This document shows, in pieces, positions 1 to 8,588 of a stretch of DNA of 64,000 nucleotides. The notes under the pieces are model-generated. The model searched no databases. It saw nothing but the letters and a program-made list of their open reading frames with translations, and had not been told where the DNA came from. How positions within the stretch are numbered: position 1 is the first letter of the stretch; each line of letters opens with the position of its first letter. Where the stretch lies: positions 1 through 64,000 of the forward strand of contig NZ_JQCF01000011.1 of the NCBI RefSeq assembly GCF_001438805.1, given 5' to 3'. The position numbers and the translations under genes are program-made. Source of the stretch: Companilactobacillus kimchiensis (GTDB lineage: Bacteria > Bacillota > Bacilli > Lactobacillales > Lactobacillaceae).

Positions 1-1916
1 ATCTTAGAAAAGTTCGCTTGGTTAGTTCGATAAAGATAGCCACAATCAGGATTATCAATTGCTTCAAGAACTTTATCTTTTTGGACCTCCATACCGCCTT
101 TAAAATCAGATAATTTGATATAAACGCCATCACTATTATTCGATTCAATATTTTTAATAACAAATGTATTAATTGGCACAGTTGCTTCTTCAAATGCTGA
201 GTATTCCATTTGAATCAAACTAGATATTTTTTTGTTTTGAACTATATAGGATCTCAGTTTTTCATATGTTTTAATAAACATCCAAACGAATGGTGTCATA
301 TATGCAGAATAACCATTAGGTTTTAACCAGGTTATATTGTTGTAAATAAAGACTGAGAATAAATCACCAGAATAATTAGAATAATTTTTCTTAACGTATT
401 TCTTTAAGTTACTATCCATTTTGTTTAAATATGGCGGATTAGTGGTTACAGCAGTGTATTTGATACTCATAGTTTCTGCTAAATCCAATATTTCAAGCAT
501 AAGTTCTTTGGTTTTTTGAATACCGTATAAATCAATACCTGTGACGGTAACATTATTAACTGCATCCCTTAAATCATCAAAATTATATTGTTTTTCAATT
601 TTGATGATTGATCCTAACTCCTTAGCGTTTTTAAACAGATCAGTAAGTTCTTTTAAATCATCTTGTATAGGTTCTGGAATATGCTCAATAAATTCAGGAG
701 TGATTTCTGTACTCTCTACAAAGACATACAAATTAGGCTTAACATCATCTTTCTGCAATATCCGACGATTGTACTGTCTAGCTTTCATCATCAATGAGAA
801 GTATGCCAGTTGATATGCACGTTGGTCGATTTCTAAACCGTAAAGATTCTTCGTAATAATATTTATTGCGGCATCTCTAGCAGAATAGCCTTCTTCTTGA
901 TAGATCTTCATAAGAATATCAAACGCATAAATCAAAATATGTCCTGATCCCATAGCGTTATCCATTAATTTAATATCTTGAATGTCTTCGTTATTTGGCA
1001 CAGTATTCAATTTTTCAGGTAATAGAAATTTTAAATCATCTTTTAGTTTACTGTCAGGATGCCTTTCCATCCAATATTTTCCTAATGAGTTGTCGACCAT
1101 GTATCTAACAACCCAGTCAGTAGTAAATAACTGAGTGGCTGCGGGAATATCACTTTTCTTAACTGCACCACCAGTTATATTAACTACTTGATCATGCAAT
1201 TCTGTATTGTAATATTGATAGATCCATCCTAGAATTTCAACCTGACCACCTTGAGAAATATCAAAATCATTCTCATCAATGTCAGTAACAATTTCTCTAA
1301 TCACACCACGATTATAGTTTGGAGTGAACAATAATTCTGCATAATCATTAGTCTTCTCAAATAGATATGGAAGGTTCTTGTTCAAAGCATTAACTTGCTT
1401 AATAAACAGCATCTTGTATAAATCATCCATTTTAGTTGGATCTTCTGTATCCCAAGCATCACTAATTAAGCGTCTTTCGTCATCTGAGAAAGCCCCTAAT
1501 TCGGCTTCTAAGTCCAATGGATTCATCATAATATCAGGTTCATTACGATTCTGCGTACTAGATAATACCCTAGTTCTACTTGGTAAATAATCATTAACTT
1601 CCATAAATCGAATAGCAACGATTCGGTTGAACCAAGTGTAAGCAATCTCTTCCATCAAATCTGTAAAGGCAGTTTGATAATCACTCTTTTTGGCACGAGC
1701 CTTTAATTCATTAACTAATTTCTTTCTCTTTTGAATGTCCTTACCAGTCAATGGCAAACTATCATCTATGTAATATTCTATTTCACTAGTTGAGATTTCG
1801 AGCTTATCAATAATGCCATCTTCGGTAATACCAATTGAACCAGCTTTTTGTTTTACCATTTGTAATAATTCATTTCTTGCATTAATGGCAAACTTTTTTA
1901 TCGCATTCTTATCCAT
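1..1916 (-). CDS. pglX: BREX type 1 adenine-specific DNA methyltransferase PglX, 3' end cut by window edge
   Basis: Reading leftward from an ATG at 1916, the frame stays open to the window edge, giving the first 638 codons of a protein that is usually about 1,200 residues. Features seen are an N-terminal region with RFMEVNDYLPSR, a SAM-binding motif DNAMGSGH at residues 319-326, and the catalytic NPPY at 493-496 typical of N6-adenine methyltransferases. In BREX, PglX marks host DNA at a non-palindromic site so that self is distinguished from phage. It is the fourth gene after brxA, brxB and brxC, with a 16-nt gap to brxC. The C-terminal specificity part lies outside the window. Confidence 0.93.
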   Translation of the reverse strand, partial: MDKNAIKKFAINARNELLQMVKQKAGSIGITEDGIIDKLEISTSEIEYYIDDSLPLTGKDIQKRKKLVNELKARAKKSDYQTAFTDLMEEIAYTWFNRIVAIRFMEVNDYLPSRTRVLSSTQNRNEPDIMMNPLDLEAELGAFSDDERRLISDAWDTEDPTKMDDLYKMLFIKQVNALNKNLPYLFEKTNDYAELLFTPNYNRGVIREIVTDIDENDFDISQGGQVEILGWIYQYYNTELHDQVVNITGGAVKKSDIPAATQLFTTDWVVRYMVDNSLGKYWMERHPDSKLKDDLKFLLPEKLNTVPNNEDIQDIKLMDNAMGSGHILIYAFDILMKIYQEEGYSARDAAINIITKNLYGLEIDQRAYQLAYFSLMMKARQYNRRILQKDDVKPNLYVFVESTEITPEFIEHIPEPIQDDLKELTDLFKNAKELGSIIKIEKQYNFDDLRDAVNNVTVTGIDLYGIQKTKELMLEILDLAETMSIKYTAVTTNPPYLNKMDSNLKKYVKKNYSNYSGDLFSVFIYNNITWLKPNGYSAYMTPFVWMFIKTYEKLRSYIVQNKKISSLIQMEYSAFEEATVPINTFVIKNIESNNSDGVYIKLSDFKGGMEVQKDKVLEAIDNPDCGYLYRTNQANFSK

Positions 1917-1932
1917 TAAATTCCTCTTCTAA

Positions 1933-4900
1933 TTACAGATCCAAATTGATACTGTCATTGTTTTTCAATTGTTCTACCAAGACTCTTCTCAATTGGTTTA
2001 ATTCTTTATCAATATCGTTTTCATCATCAATCCGCCATGATTTAGATATTTGTAATGATTTAATACTGATGTGCTTAGGAATGGTTACAGGTTTGGGGGT
2101 TACAGGTCTTGGAGGAGTTAGTCTACTTGGTCCAATCGGAATATCTGATAGTGTAGGTTCAACAATTTTTTTAGATTCAGCAATACTATCAATTTGATCC
2201 TTAAACCTAGTACCCAATACTGTGACCTTATTTGATGTGACCATCAACTTGTCCAAATCAACGGAATTTTCAGCATTCCTATCTAATAATTCAAATTCAC
2301 TTTCAATTCTTTGTTGCATTTCATCTAATACTTCTTTATCACGAGCATAATCAAGGACACTATCCTCTTCAGCCTTAATATCACCCTTGATACTTTCTAA
2401 ACTCTTATCAAATGACTTGCTATATTCAACATTAAAATCAGTATTATAATCTTTTAGTTTGTTAACCTGCCCCTGAGGTTTATTAGAAATCATAATTTTC
2501 TTAATATCAGTAATGATTCTAGGTAATTCTTCTCCCTCAATAAAGGATTCCGAATTACTATAAATTTCTAATTTGCGTTGTGAGTTTTCCCAGATTTCTT
2601 TTTGACTGTCACTATTATAGAATTCAGAGATTCCTCCATCATCCATATCATCATGCCAATCAAGTAGGTCATTTTTATCTTTCCCTAATTGATCATAGAA
2701 CATATCAGTATCATTAATATTAAGCAATCTTTGTAACATGTCGACACCAGTTTCAATCAAATTCAAACCTGGATAATATGAAGGTGACGCTTGATTTCTT
2801 TTCAAATTTCTCAGATTCATTGAAATCTTATCTTTAAGCTCATTCATGACAGTATCGTCTTCATCATTAGAAAAGCTTCGCTTATTAAAGACTTCATCGG
2901 CCACTTCTAATAAGTCTTTTTTCTTTGCCATGGATATTTCATGTCTAGGTTCAAATTGAACCTTATCAACATATGATTTTTTAGTAAAATACTGAGAAAT
3001 TATTAATGGATCAGATTCATTATTAAAACTAACTGAAGTGTTATTAACATAAAGTTTCAATTTAGCATCAGCGAATAATTTAGCCGCTAGCCATCTAATA
3101 TCCATATCCTTATAGCCATATGGGATCTTACTGAACTTATCCAAAATAGATTTATAAGAAATTTTATTTCGACCATCAAATGATCTATTAATATTATCTA
3201 ATAAGGCTTGTATTGCTTGTTGATTTTCATTAGTTTTGACATTTAAACCATCATTTTTAAACAAAGCGGTTATATCTTTATCACTATTGGTTACTTCAAT
3301 ATATGCCAAATTACGGTATACTTCATCGATTAATTGAATCTCGGCATCTGCTAAACGCTTGAAGAAATCTTTACCATTATTTTCTAATTTACTACCAGAA
3401 ATATAAATATCAGCATCCTGCAAAGCGGCCATTAACTCCTTAGAAGCATTCGCTTCTAAAGTTCCACGCTCTACCTTTTTTATTTCAATAATTTGTCTTG
3501 AACGTTCATCAGTTGGTTGATTATTAACATCATAAGCAAATTTTCTAATTTTGAGTGATTGTCTAAAATCATCAATATAAGAATCTTCTTCAGGCATATC
3601 AATAATAATTGGTGGTTGTTCTGGATTAATTGAGATTCTTGATAATTCAGCTTCATCCCGATGGTAGTCACTCTCAGGAGTATTAACTTTAATATTCATT
3701 TCATTATTAATCGAGGCAATTGGAGAATCATCGACGTATGCATTAAACATGAACGTATATTGATTATTCAACTTAGGATAAGTAAATTTTCTCGAGATAT
3801 TAGTAGTGGCAAACAATTGATCACCAATACTTTTAGAAATTTCACTTTCATCAACATTTTGCTTATTAATTTGTTTACTAATGTCTTGTTCAGCATCAGT
3901 TAAGAATTCATAACCATGAGTTGTCTTTTCAATTAATTCTTGGTTAATCAAAATAGCCAAAGCATCTTTAATTTTGTTTTCCAATTCAATTCGATCAGTA
4001 TCAATCGAATCAATCATCAGTGTTGTCACATTATTTAATGTAGCATCGAAATTTTTCACATATTTAACCATGAATAATGTTTCGAGAACTTCCACGGCAA
4101 ATGGTTTTACCTCTTTATTGGGATTGATTTTTTCATTGTCAATTGCATGCTGGATAACAATTGCATGGGTATGATCAAGAAATTGTTCCAAGCCTCTAAA
4201 GAAAACACTATATGGAATTAATGATCTGGTATCTTTTTGTTCAAGATATTGTGCTGATTCTTGGAAAACGGCCAACATCGAACGTTCACCTTCAGCTAAA
4301 TGTTTCCCATCGGATCCATTCTCACGAATAGCGGTTAACGTCTCTTGTAACAATACAAACTGATATGGAACGAATGGATATACTTCTGAGAAGGCTTGAG
4401 CATCGTCATATTTCTTTCGTTCAACATCCCCATCAAAATCAATCAGATTATTAATCGAATGTTGCTCGTTATTGTAAGTATCTTCCAATAATTTTTTAGC
4501 ATTATCAGTTTTAGTTAACAGACGTTTTTTAATAACCTCATCAACGTTAGCCGACGACATCGAAATTCGTGTATGGAATCGACCTTGAATTTTAGAAAAA
4601 TCTTGACCATTAATATTATCTGTTACTTGATCGATTGCCTGTTGACTTGTAACAATTACCCAAGCTTTACCATTAGTATATGTTCCCAAATCTTCAACAA
4701 TACTTTGCAAGTTGAGCATTCTTTGTTGTGAATCACCAATATATTGACCGATCTCATCAATCAGAAAGACCATATGATAGTCATTCGATTGTTTTTTAAT
4801 ATAATCATTTACTAGATGCGCAAAATCTTGAACATTGAAACCATAACCAGCTGAAAGATTATCAACAAATCCTTGAGCATCATCTTCCGACATAAAGCCA

Positions 4901-5553
4901 ATATTTACCAAAGTATCCCTAATAGTTCCCGTCATAAAGGCATATTCATTTCTAAATTCAATCCAATCACGATGCTTTGAATCAACTTTAGTAAATTCAT
5001 TTTTGAAATCTTCATAGCGATTCTCTTTGATCAATCTTCTTTCAAGATCGGCCAACCAAAAGTTTTCACCTGATAGACCCAATTGTTCATTAAAGACCTG
5101 TAAAAAAACATTTAGAATAGCATCCTTTTGTGATTTATTACCATCCCTAGCCTTCGAATCAATATTGAAAAGCATTACTTCATTTTTAATCTGTGTAGAC
5201 TTTTTCATATCTGCAATTGTTTCAGAATCAGTTATTTTATTGTCGTCTGTAAAATAATCTAAAGCTGGTTTACCTTGAACTTCTCTATTTTCCAATAAAT
5301 ATGCCAAGATTTTTAGAAAGTGAGATTTACCAGAACCAAAGAAACCGGAAATCCAAACTCCCATATTAGTAGTGTTATGACCAATACTATCCACATATGC
5401 CTTGAAGAAATCATTAAAATGTCGTTTCAATTCTCTGGTAACAACATATTCTTCCAGTTCTTGTTTAACGTTCTGATCTCTTTCATCACCAATCGTGATA
5501 ACACCCTTAATGTTTCGATCAATTGGCTTAGCAAAAACATCTTTAATAATCAT
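1933..5553 (-). CDS. brxC: BREX system P-loop ATPase BrxC
   Basis: A 1,206-residue protein, the normal size for BrxC (PglY-like, DUF499-related). The N-terminus has a clear Walker A, GFFGSGKS at residues 70-77, and a Walker B-like FLIDEIGQ near 263-270, so an AAA-type ATPase module is visible. The C-terminal half is charged and helical with probable coiled coil, ending in a proline-rich stretch and a final basic segment. BrxC is an essential BREX component, believed to act with BrxB and PglZ in stopping phage DNA replication; the exact biochemistry is not settled. The gene lies 12 nt after brxB and 16 nt before pglX, so it is part of one transcript. Confidence 0.95.
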   Translation of the reverse strand: MIIKDVFAKPIDRNIKGVITIGDERDQNVKQELEEYVVTRELKRHFNDFFKAYVDSIGHNTTNMGVWISGFFGSGKSHFLKILAYLLENREVQGKPALDYFTDDNKITDSETIADMKKSTQIKNEVMLFNIDSKARDGNKSQKDAILNVFLQVFNEQLGLSGENFWLADLERRLIKENRYEDFKNEFTKVDSKHRDWIEFRNEYAFMTGTIRDTLVNIGFMSEDDAQGFVDNLSAGYGFNVQDFAHLVNDYIKKQSNDYHMVFLIDEIGQYIGDSQQRMLNLQSIVEDLGTYTNGKAWVIVTSQQAIDQVTDNINGQDFSKIQGRFHTRISMSSANVDEVIKKRLLTKTDNAKKLLEDTYNNEQHSINNLIDFDGDVERKKYDDAQAFSEVYPFVPYQFVLLQETLTAIRENGSDGKHLAEGERSMLAVFQESAQYLEQKDTRSLIPYSVFFRGLEQFLDHTHAIVIQHAIDNEKINPNKEVKPFAVEVLETLFMVKYVKNFDATLNNVTTLMIDSIDTDRIELENKIKDALAILINQELIEKTTHGYEFLTDAEQDISKQINKQNVDESEISKSIGDQLFATTNISRKFTYPKLNNQYTFMFNAYVDDSPIASINNEMNIKVNTPESDYHRDEAELSRISINPEQPPIIIDMPEEDSYIDDFRQSLKIRKFAYDVNNQPTDERSRQIIEIKKVERGTLEANASKELMAALQDADIYISGSKLENNGKDFFKRLADAEIQLIDEVYRNLAYIEVTNSDKDITALFKNDGLNVKTNENQQAIQALLDNINRSFDGRNKISYKSILDKFSKIPYGYKDMDIRWLAAKLFADAKLKLYVNNTSVSFNNESDPLIISQYFTKKSYVDKVQFEPRHEISMAKKKDLLEVADEVFNKRSFSNDEDDTVMNELKDKISMNLRNLKRNQASPSYYPGLNLIETGVDMLQRLLNINDTDMFYDQLGKDKNDLLDWHDDMDDGGISEFYNSDSQKEIWENSQRKLEIYSNSESFIEGEELPRIITDIKKIMISNKPQGQVNKLKDYNTDFNVEYSKSFDKSLESIKGDIKAEEDSVLDYARDKEVLDEMQQRIESEFELLDRNAENSVDLDKLMVTSNKVTVLGTRFKDQIDSIAESKKIVEPTLSDIPIGPSRLTPPRPVTPKPVTIPKHISIKSLQISKSWRIDDENDIDKELNQLRRVLVEQLKNNDSINLDL

Positions 5554-5565
5554 GATTAATATCCC

Positions 5566-6141
5566 CTAATTTATTTGAAATGCTCGATAGTAATTATCCT
5601 CTTTTAGTTCTCCAAACATACTTAGACTAAGACTGTCGTATTTGCCTGGATAAAATAATACCACTGGCACGTTCGAAATAATTTGATGCATGGTATTTAA
5701 TATTTTATGTGCTCTTATTAACGGATAAATTTGTCCTATACCAGTTAAAAAGACTATTGTGTCAGGATTTATTCGTTCTTCTATATACTGCACTAACTCA
5801 TTGTCAGAATTTGTCATTCGTAAAACATTATTGATTTGTTCCGACAAATAATCAATTCCATCCCTTTTTTCCATCTCAATAACCGCATCTTTAATGCCAC
5901 GTTCTTCCAAAAGCCGCCACATTATTTGATAAACATTAAATTCCTTTATCTCATAACCAATTGTGTCTTTGGTATAAACGTGTTCAATATTATTTAATTC
6001 TTTTCTAACTATTAAGTAATCCTTAGGATTATAGGCCAAAATATAATAGGAAACTTCATTTGATAGCCCTTGATTATTCTGAAACTCACTGTTTTGAATT
6101 TTTTCTTTTAAATGATCTAACTTAGTTTCTGTTGAACTCAT
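5566..6141 (-). CDS. brxB: BREX protein BrxB (DUF1788)
   Basis: A 191-residue protein of the DUF1788 family. Family hallmarks include the segment around YYILAYNPKDYLIVRKEL in the first third and the C-terminal VVLFYPGKYDSLSLSMFG, which closely matches BrxB proteins of type 1 systems. It has no known enzymatic motif. BrxB is required for BREX defence and is thought to be part of the core complex. It begins 3 nt after the brxA stop and ends 12 nt before brxC, so translation of the set is probably coupled. Confidence 0.93.
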   Translation of the reverse strand: MSSTETKLDHLKEKIQNSEFQNNQGLSNEVSYYILAYNPKDYLIVRKELNNIEHVYTKDTIGYEIKEFNVYQIMWRLLEERGIKDAVIEMEKRDGIDYLSEQINNVLRMTNSDNELVQYIEERINPDTIVFLTGIGQIYPLIRAHKILNTMHQIISNVPVVLFYPGKYDSLSLSMFGELKEDNYYRAFQIN

Positions 6142-6144
6142 TAT

Positions 6145-6741
6145 TTATCTCCCTAAAAAAATGGCTAATATTTTGTTATCTTTATTAGCATTCATTAAAT
6201 CTTCTAACTGATATCCCATAAAAGGTCGAATAATTTCATCATATTCACCTTTATCCTTCATCAAACCAGCTTCTCTGATAAATGTTTTAAATGTCAGCGT
6301 TAAGCGCCTGATAGTCTGATCAGTCCAACCTGCAACTTGCTTACTTTCCTGCTGCTTTCGATTAAAAAATCCTTCAACCTCATAATCATAAAGTTTGGCA
6401 TCTCCAACTATTAATTCATCTCGATATGTCTCATACATAAAATCTGAAAACAAATCATCTATTTTAGTGATGGACATTAGATTAACAATTTTTTTGTCAC
6501 TTAATGGTAATTTTGGATAAGTCTCCACATAACTTTTATCTAAAGATGCTATTCTTCTTCTAAGAGTACGAGATAAATTCTCGGATCTTCTTTTACTAAT
6601 TTGTTGAAAATAATTATCTTCGATACTTTTTTGCTTAATTTCTTCAGCATTTAATCCCTTGTTTACTAAATCAATATACTGAGAAAATTCATCTTGCCAG
6701 AAGGCATGCGATACCATCCCTGCACTGTATTTTTTCATCAT
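6145..6741 (-). CDS. brxA: BREX protein BrxA (DUF1819)
   Basis: A 198-residue DUF1819 protein and the first gene of the defence operon. Homologous BrxA proteins bind DNA and resemble the RNA-binding antitermination protein NusB; that is family knowledge. Two adjacent ATG codons (6741 and 6738) could start translation; both follow a weak purine-rich site. Roughly 80 nt upstream of the gene the minus strand is AT-rich and carries a TATAAT, a likely -10 element. Gene order brxA-brxB-brxC-pglX is that of BREX type 1, so pglZ and brxL would be expected beyond the left edge. Confidence 0.92.
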   Translation of the reverse strand: MMKKYSAGMVSHAFWQDEFSQYIDLVNKGLNAEEIKQKSIEDNYFQQISKRRSENLSRTLRRRIASLDKSYVETYPKLPLSDKKIVNLMSITKIDDLFSDFMYETYRDELIVGDAKLYDYEVEGFFNRKQQESKQVAGWTDQTIRRLTLTFKTFIREAGLMKDKGEYDEIIRPFMGYQLEDLMNANKDNKILAIFLGR

Positions 6742-6820
6742 TTACCGCTTTCCCAAACAAATTCTGCAGCCATATATTTCTAGTATATTATAAATTACGT
6801 AACATTAATCTAAGCAGATC

Positions 6821-6852
6821 AAAAAAGACCAGACAAATGTCTGATCTTTTTT
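6821..6852 (-). terminator. Terminator of the DUF554 gene
   Basis: A hairpin with complementary AAAAAAGA and TCTTTTTT arms around an AGAC/GTCT core gives a U-tract on the minus strand directly after the DUF554 stop codon. It separates that transcription unit from the BREX operon downstream. Confidence 0.8.
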
Positions 6853-6859
6853 ACTATCC

Positions 6860-7555
6860 CTAAAACAACTGCATAATAGCAATCACAATAATAGGTACAG
6901 CCAATGAAGGCAATAAATTCAATACTTTGATTTTCTTAATATTCAACAATCCCAAGCCAGAGGCAAAAATCAAAATTCCCCCAACAATGGTTAATTCGGT
7001 AATCATATTATTATTGATCGAATTCTGCAATAACATGGCAATCAAGTAAATACTACCCTGCCAAACCAAAACAGCTACGGCTGCTAAAGCCATTCCAATC
7101 CCAAAGGTTGATGCCAAAACGGTCGAAGTAATTCCATCAAGCATTCCATTGGTAAATAAGAAGGTGTAGTCCTTGTTCAAAGCAGCCTGAATTGGTCCCA
7201 GAATCGATAATGAACCAATACAGTACAATAACACGGCGGTTGCTAATCCTTCGGCTAAATTGCTACCACCGTCTGGATTAGGTTTGGAAAATTTACCAAC
7301 CACATTATCAAAATGTTTTTCTAAGTTGATCCATTGTCCAAACAAGCCACCAATGGACAAACTGACAATGAACAAAACTGGATAATGGCTCTTGGGCATG
7401 TTTTGCACCACGGCATTGATACCAATCAACATGGCAGCCAAGCCCAAGGCCTGTGTCAGGATCTCATTATACGCAGGTTTAATTCCTTTTTTGAAATAAC
7501 TGCCGACAAAACTTCCGACTAAAATCATGCAGACGTTAAAAAATGTCCCTATCAT
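6860..7555 (-). CDS. DUF554 family membrane protein
   Basis: A 231-residue, very hydrophobic protein with about six or seven predicted membrane segments and the DUF554 (YdfK/YqgA-like) pattern: an N-terminal GTFFNVCMILVGSFVGSYFKKG, then a glycine-rich FIVSLSIGGLFGQW. The molecular function of DUF554 proteins is unknown. An AGGGGGGAT Shine-Dalgarno precedes the ATG. The gene is downstream of a MerR regulator and has its own promoter with the long spacer that MerR proteins act on, so its expression is probably switched by that regulator in response to an unknown ligand. Confidence 0.85.
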   Translation of the reverse strand: MIGTFFNVCMILVGSFVGSYFKKGIKPAYNEILTQALGLAAMLIGINAVVQNMPKSHYPVLFIVSLSIGGLFGQWINLEKHFDNVVGKFSKPNPDGGSNLAEGLATAVLLYCIGSLSILGPIQAALNKDYTFLFTNGMLDGITSTVLASTFGIGMALAAVAVLVWQGSIYLIAMLLQNSINNNMITELTIVGGILIFASGLGLLNIKKIKVLNLLPSLAVPIIVIAIMQLF

Positions 7556-7587
7556 AAGATCCCCCCTAGTTAAGATGTTAGTTATTA

Positions 7588-7618
7588 ATTATAAACTCTC
7601 TAGTTACTAGAGGGTCAA
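7588..7618 (-). promoter_or_regulatory. MerR-type promoter/operator of the DUF554 gene
   Basis: On the minus strand TTGACC (7613-7618) and TATAAT (7588-7593) are separated by exactly 19 bp. The spacer holds a dyad centred on 7605 whose 10-bp arms ACTCTCTAGT and ACTAGAGGGT match at 9 of 10 positions. A 19-bp spacer filled by a dyad is the classic target of MerR activators, which untwist the DNA to realign the two promoter boxes. The adjacent MerR gene is the obvious candidate regulator. Confidence 0.85.
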
Positions 7619-7625
7619 TATTTTT

Positions 7626-8441
7626 TTAATCTTCACTAATTGGAATTCTTATTTCAGTGACATATTTGGATAGATCATCAGTAATACCATAATCGATCAA
7701 GGCCGTTTCAACTGCATCCCCAGTGATTTGATAATTATGCTTCTGACAATAATCAATCATCTTTTGATATTGGGTAGTTGCCGTATCATGTGTCCCATGG
7801 AATCTTAATCGCAAATACTTACCAGCAGGTAATACTCCTGTAGCATCTTTGTCATCCCCTGGTTCTAGAATCAGCAATAAACCACTATAATCATCAAAAC
7901 ACCTTTGTTGCAATTTATCCGAGGTAAGAATTAATGCAATTTTACCCAAAAAAATGTTTTTATCAACACCATACTTTTGACGCAAAGTTGTAATTGGCAT
8001 TTCAATATCCTGGTTTGGACGATAATCTTCATTTAAATAAATAATTGGAATATTTTTCAAAGATATTAATTCAATTTGATTCAAATTGCTGTGTATCGCA
8101 TCTCCAACTTGAGAAATTCGAGCATCAATTCGCTGTTCAATATTTTTTAAAGAACTAATTTGTCGTTGAATTTGTTGCTTTTGTTCTTGTAACATTTCCT
8201 CAAGTTTAGAAATATCTCTAGCCTCAAAAAATTCTTTGATTGAATCAATCGACAAATCCAAAGCTCGTAAATATCCAATTACATTTAACCGTTCAAATTG
8301 TTCCGTTGAATAAAAACGGTAATGAGTTTCTGGATTTATTCTAGCTGGTTTTAATAAACCAACCTCATCATAATAGCGTAAGGTCGATATTTTAACTTTA
8401 AATAATTTTGATAATTGTCCAATCGTGAATAGACTTTCCAA
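7626..8441 (-). CDS. MerR family transcriptional regulator with GyrI-like effector domain
   Basis: A 271-residue regulator. The N-terminal MerR helix-turn-helix is plain (FTIGQLSKLFKVKISTLRYYDEVGLLKP in sense, with the conserved RYYDEVGLL at about residues 22-30), followed by a dimerisation coiled coil at roughly 80-110. The C-terminal 150 residues look like a GyrI/BmrR-type small-molecule binding domain, ending in a tyrosine-rich sequence. BmrR-like proteins sense hydrophobic or cationic compounds. Its best visible target is the 19-bp-spacer promoter just downstream of its own stop codon, driving the DUF554 gene. The ligand cannot be told from sequence. Confidence 0.88.
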   Translation of the reverse strand: MESLFTIGQLSKLFKVKISTLRYYDEVGLLKPARINPETHYRFYSTEQFERLNVIGYLRALDLSIDSIKEFFEARDISKLEEMLQEQKQQIQRQISSLKNIEQRIDARISQVGDAIHSNLNQIELISLKNIPIIYLNEDYRPNQDIEMPITTLRQKYGVDKNIFLGKIALILTSDKLQQRCFDDYSGLLLILEPGDDKDATGVLPAGKYLRLRFHGTHDTATTQYQKMIDYCQKHNYQITGDAVETALIDYGITDDLSKYVTEIRIPISED

Positions 8442-8588
8442 ATTTTTACCTACCTATAATTGTGAAATTTAATTCAATCTAGAATAATACTATCTTCAGT
8501 AATTGAACAATTTATATATTTATTAAAATGTACAATATTATTAATGAAATGATTGTCAAATTATTATTGTATTTTGGGGGGAATATCG

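Noticed and set aside
3480-3903. Short frames opposite or inside brxC
   Set aside because: These are antisense or out-of-frame shadows of brxC with no ribosome site or family match.
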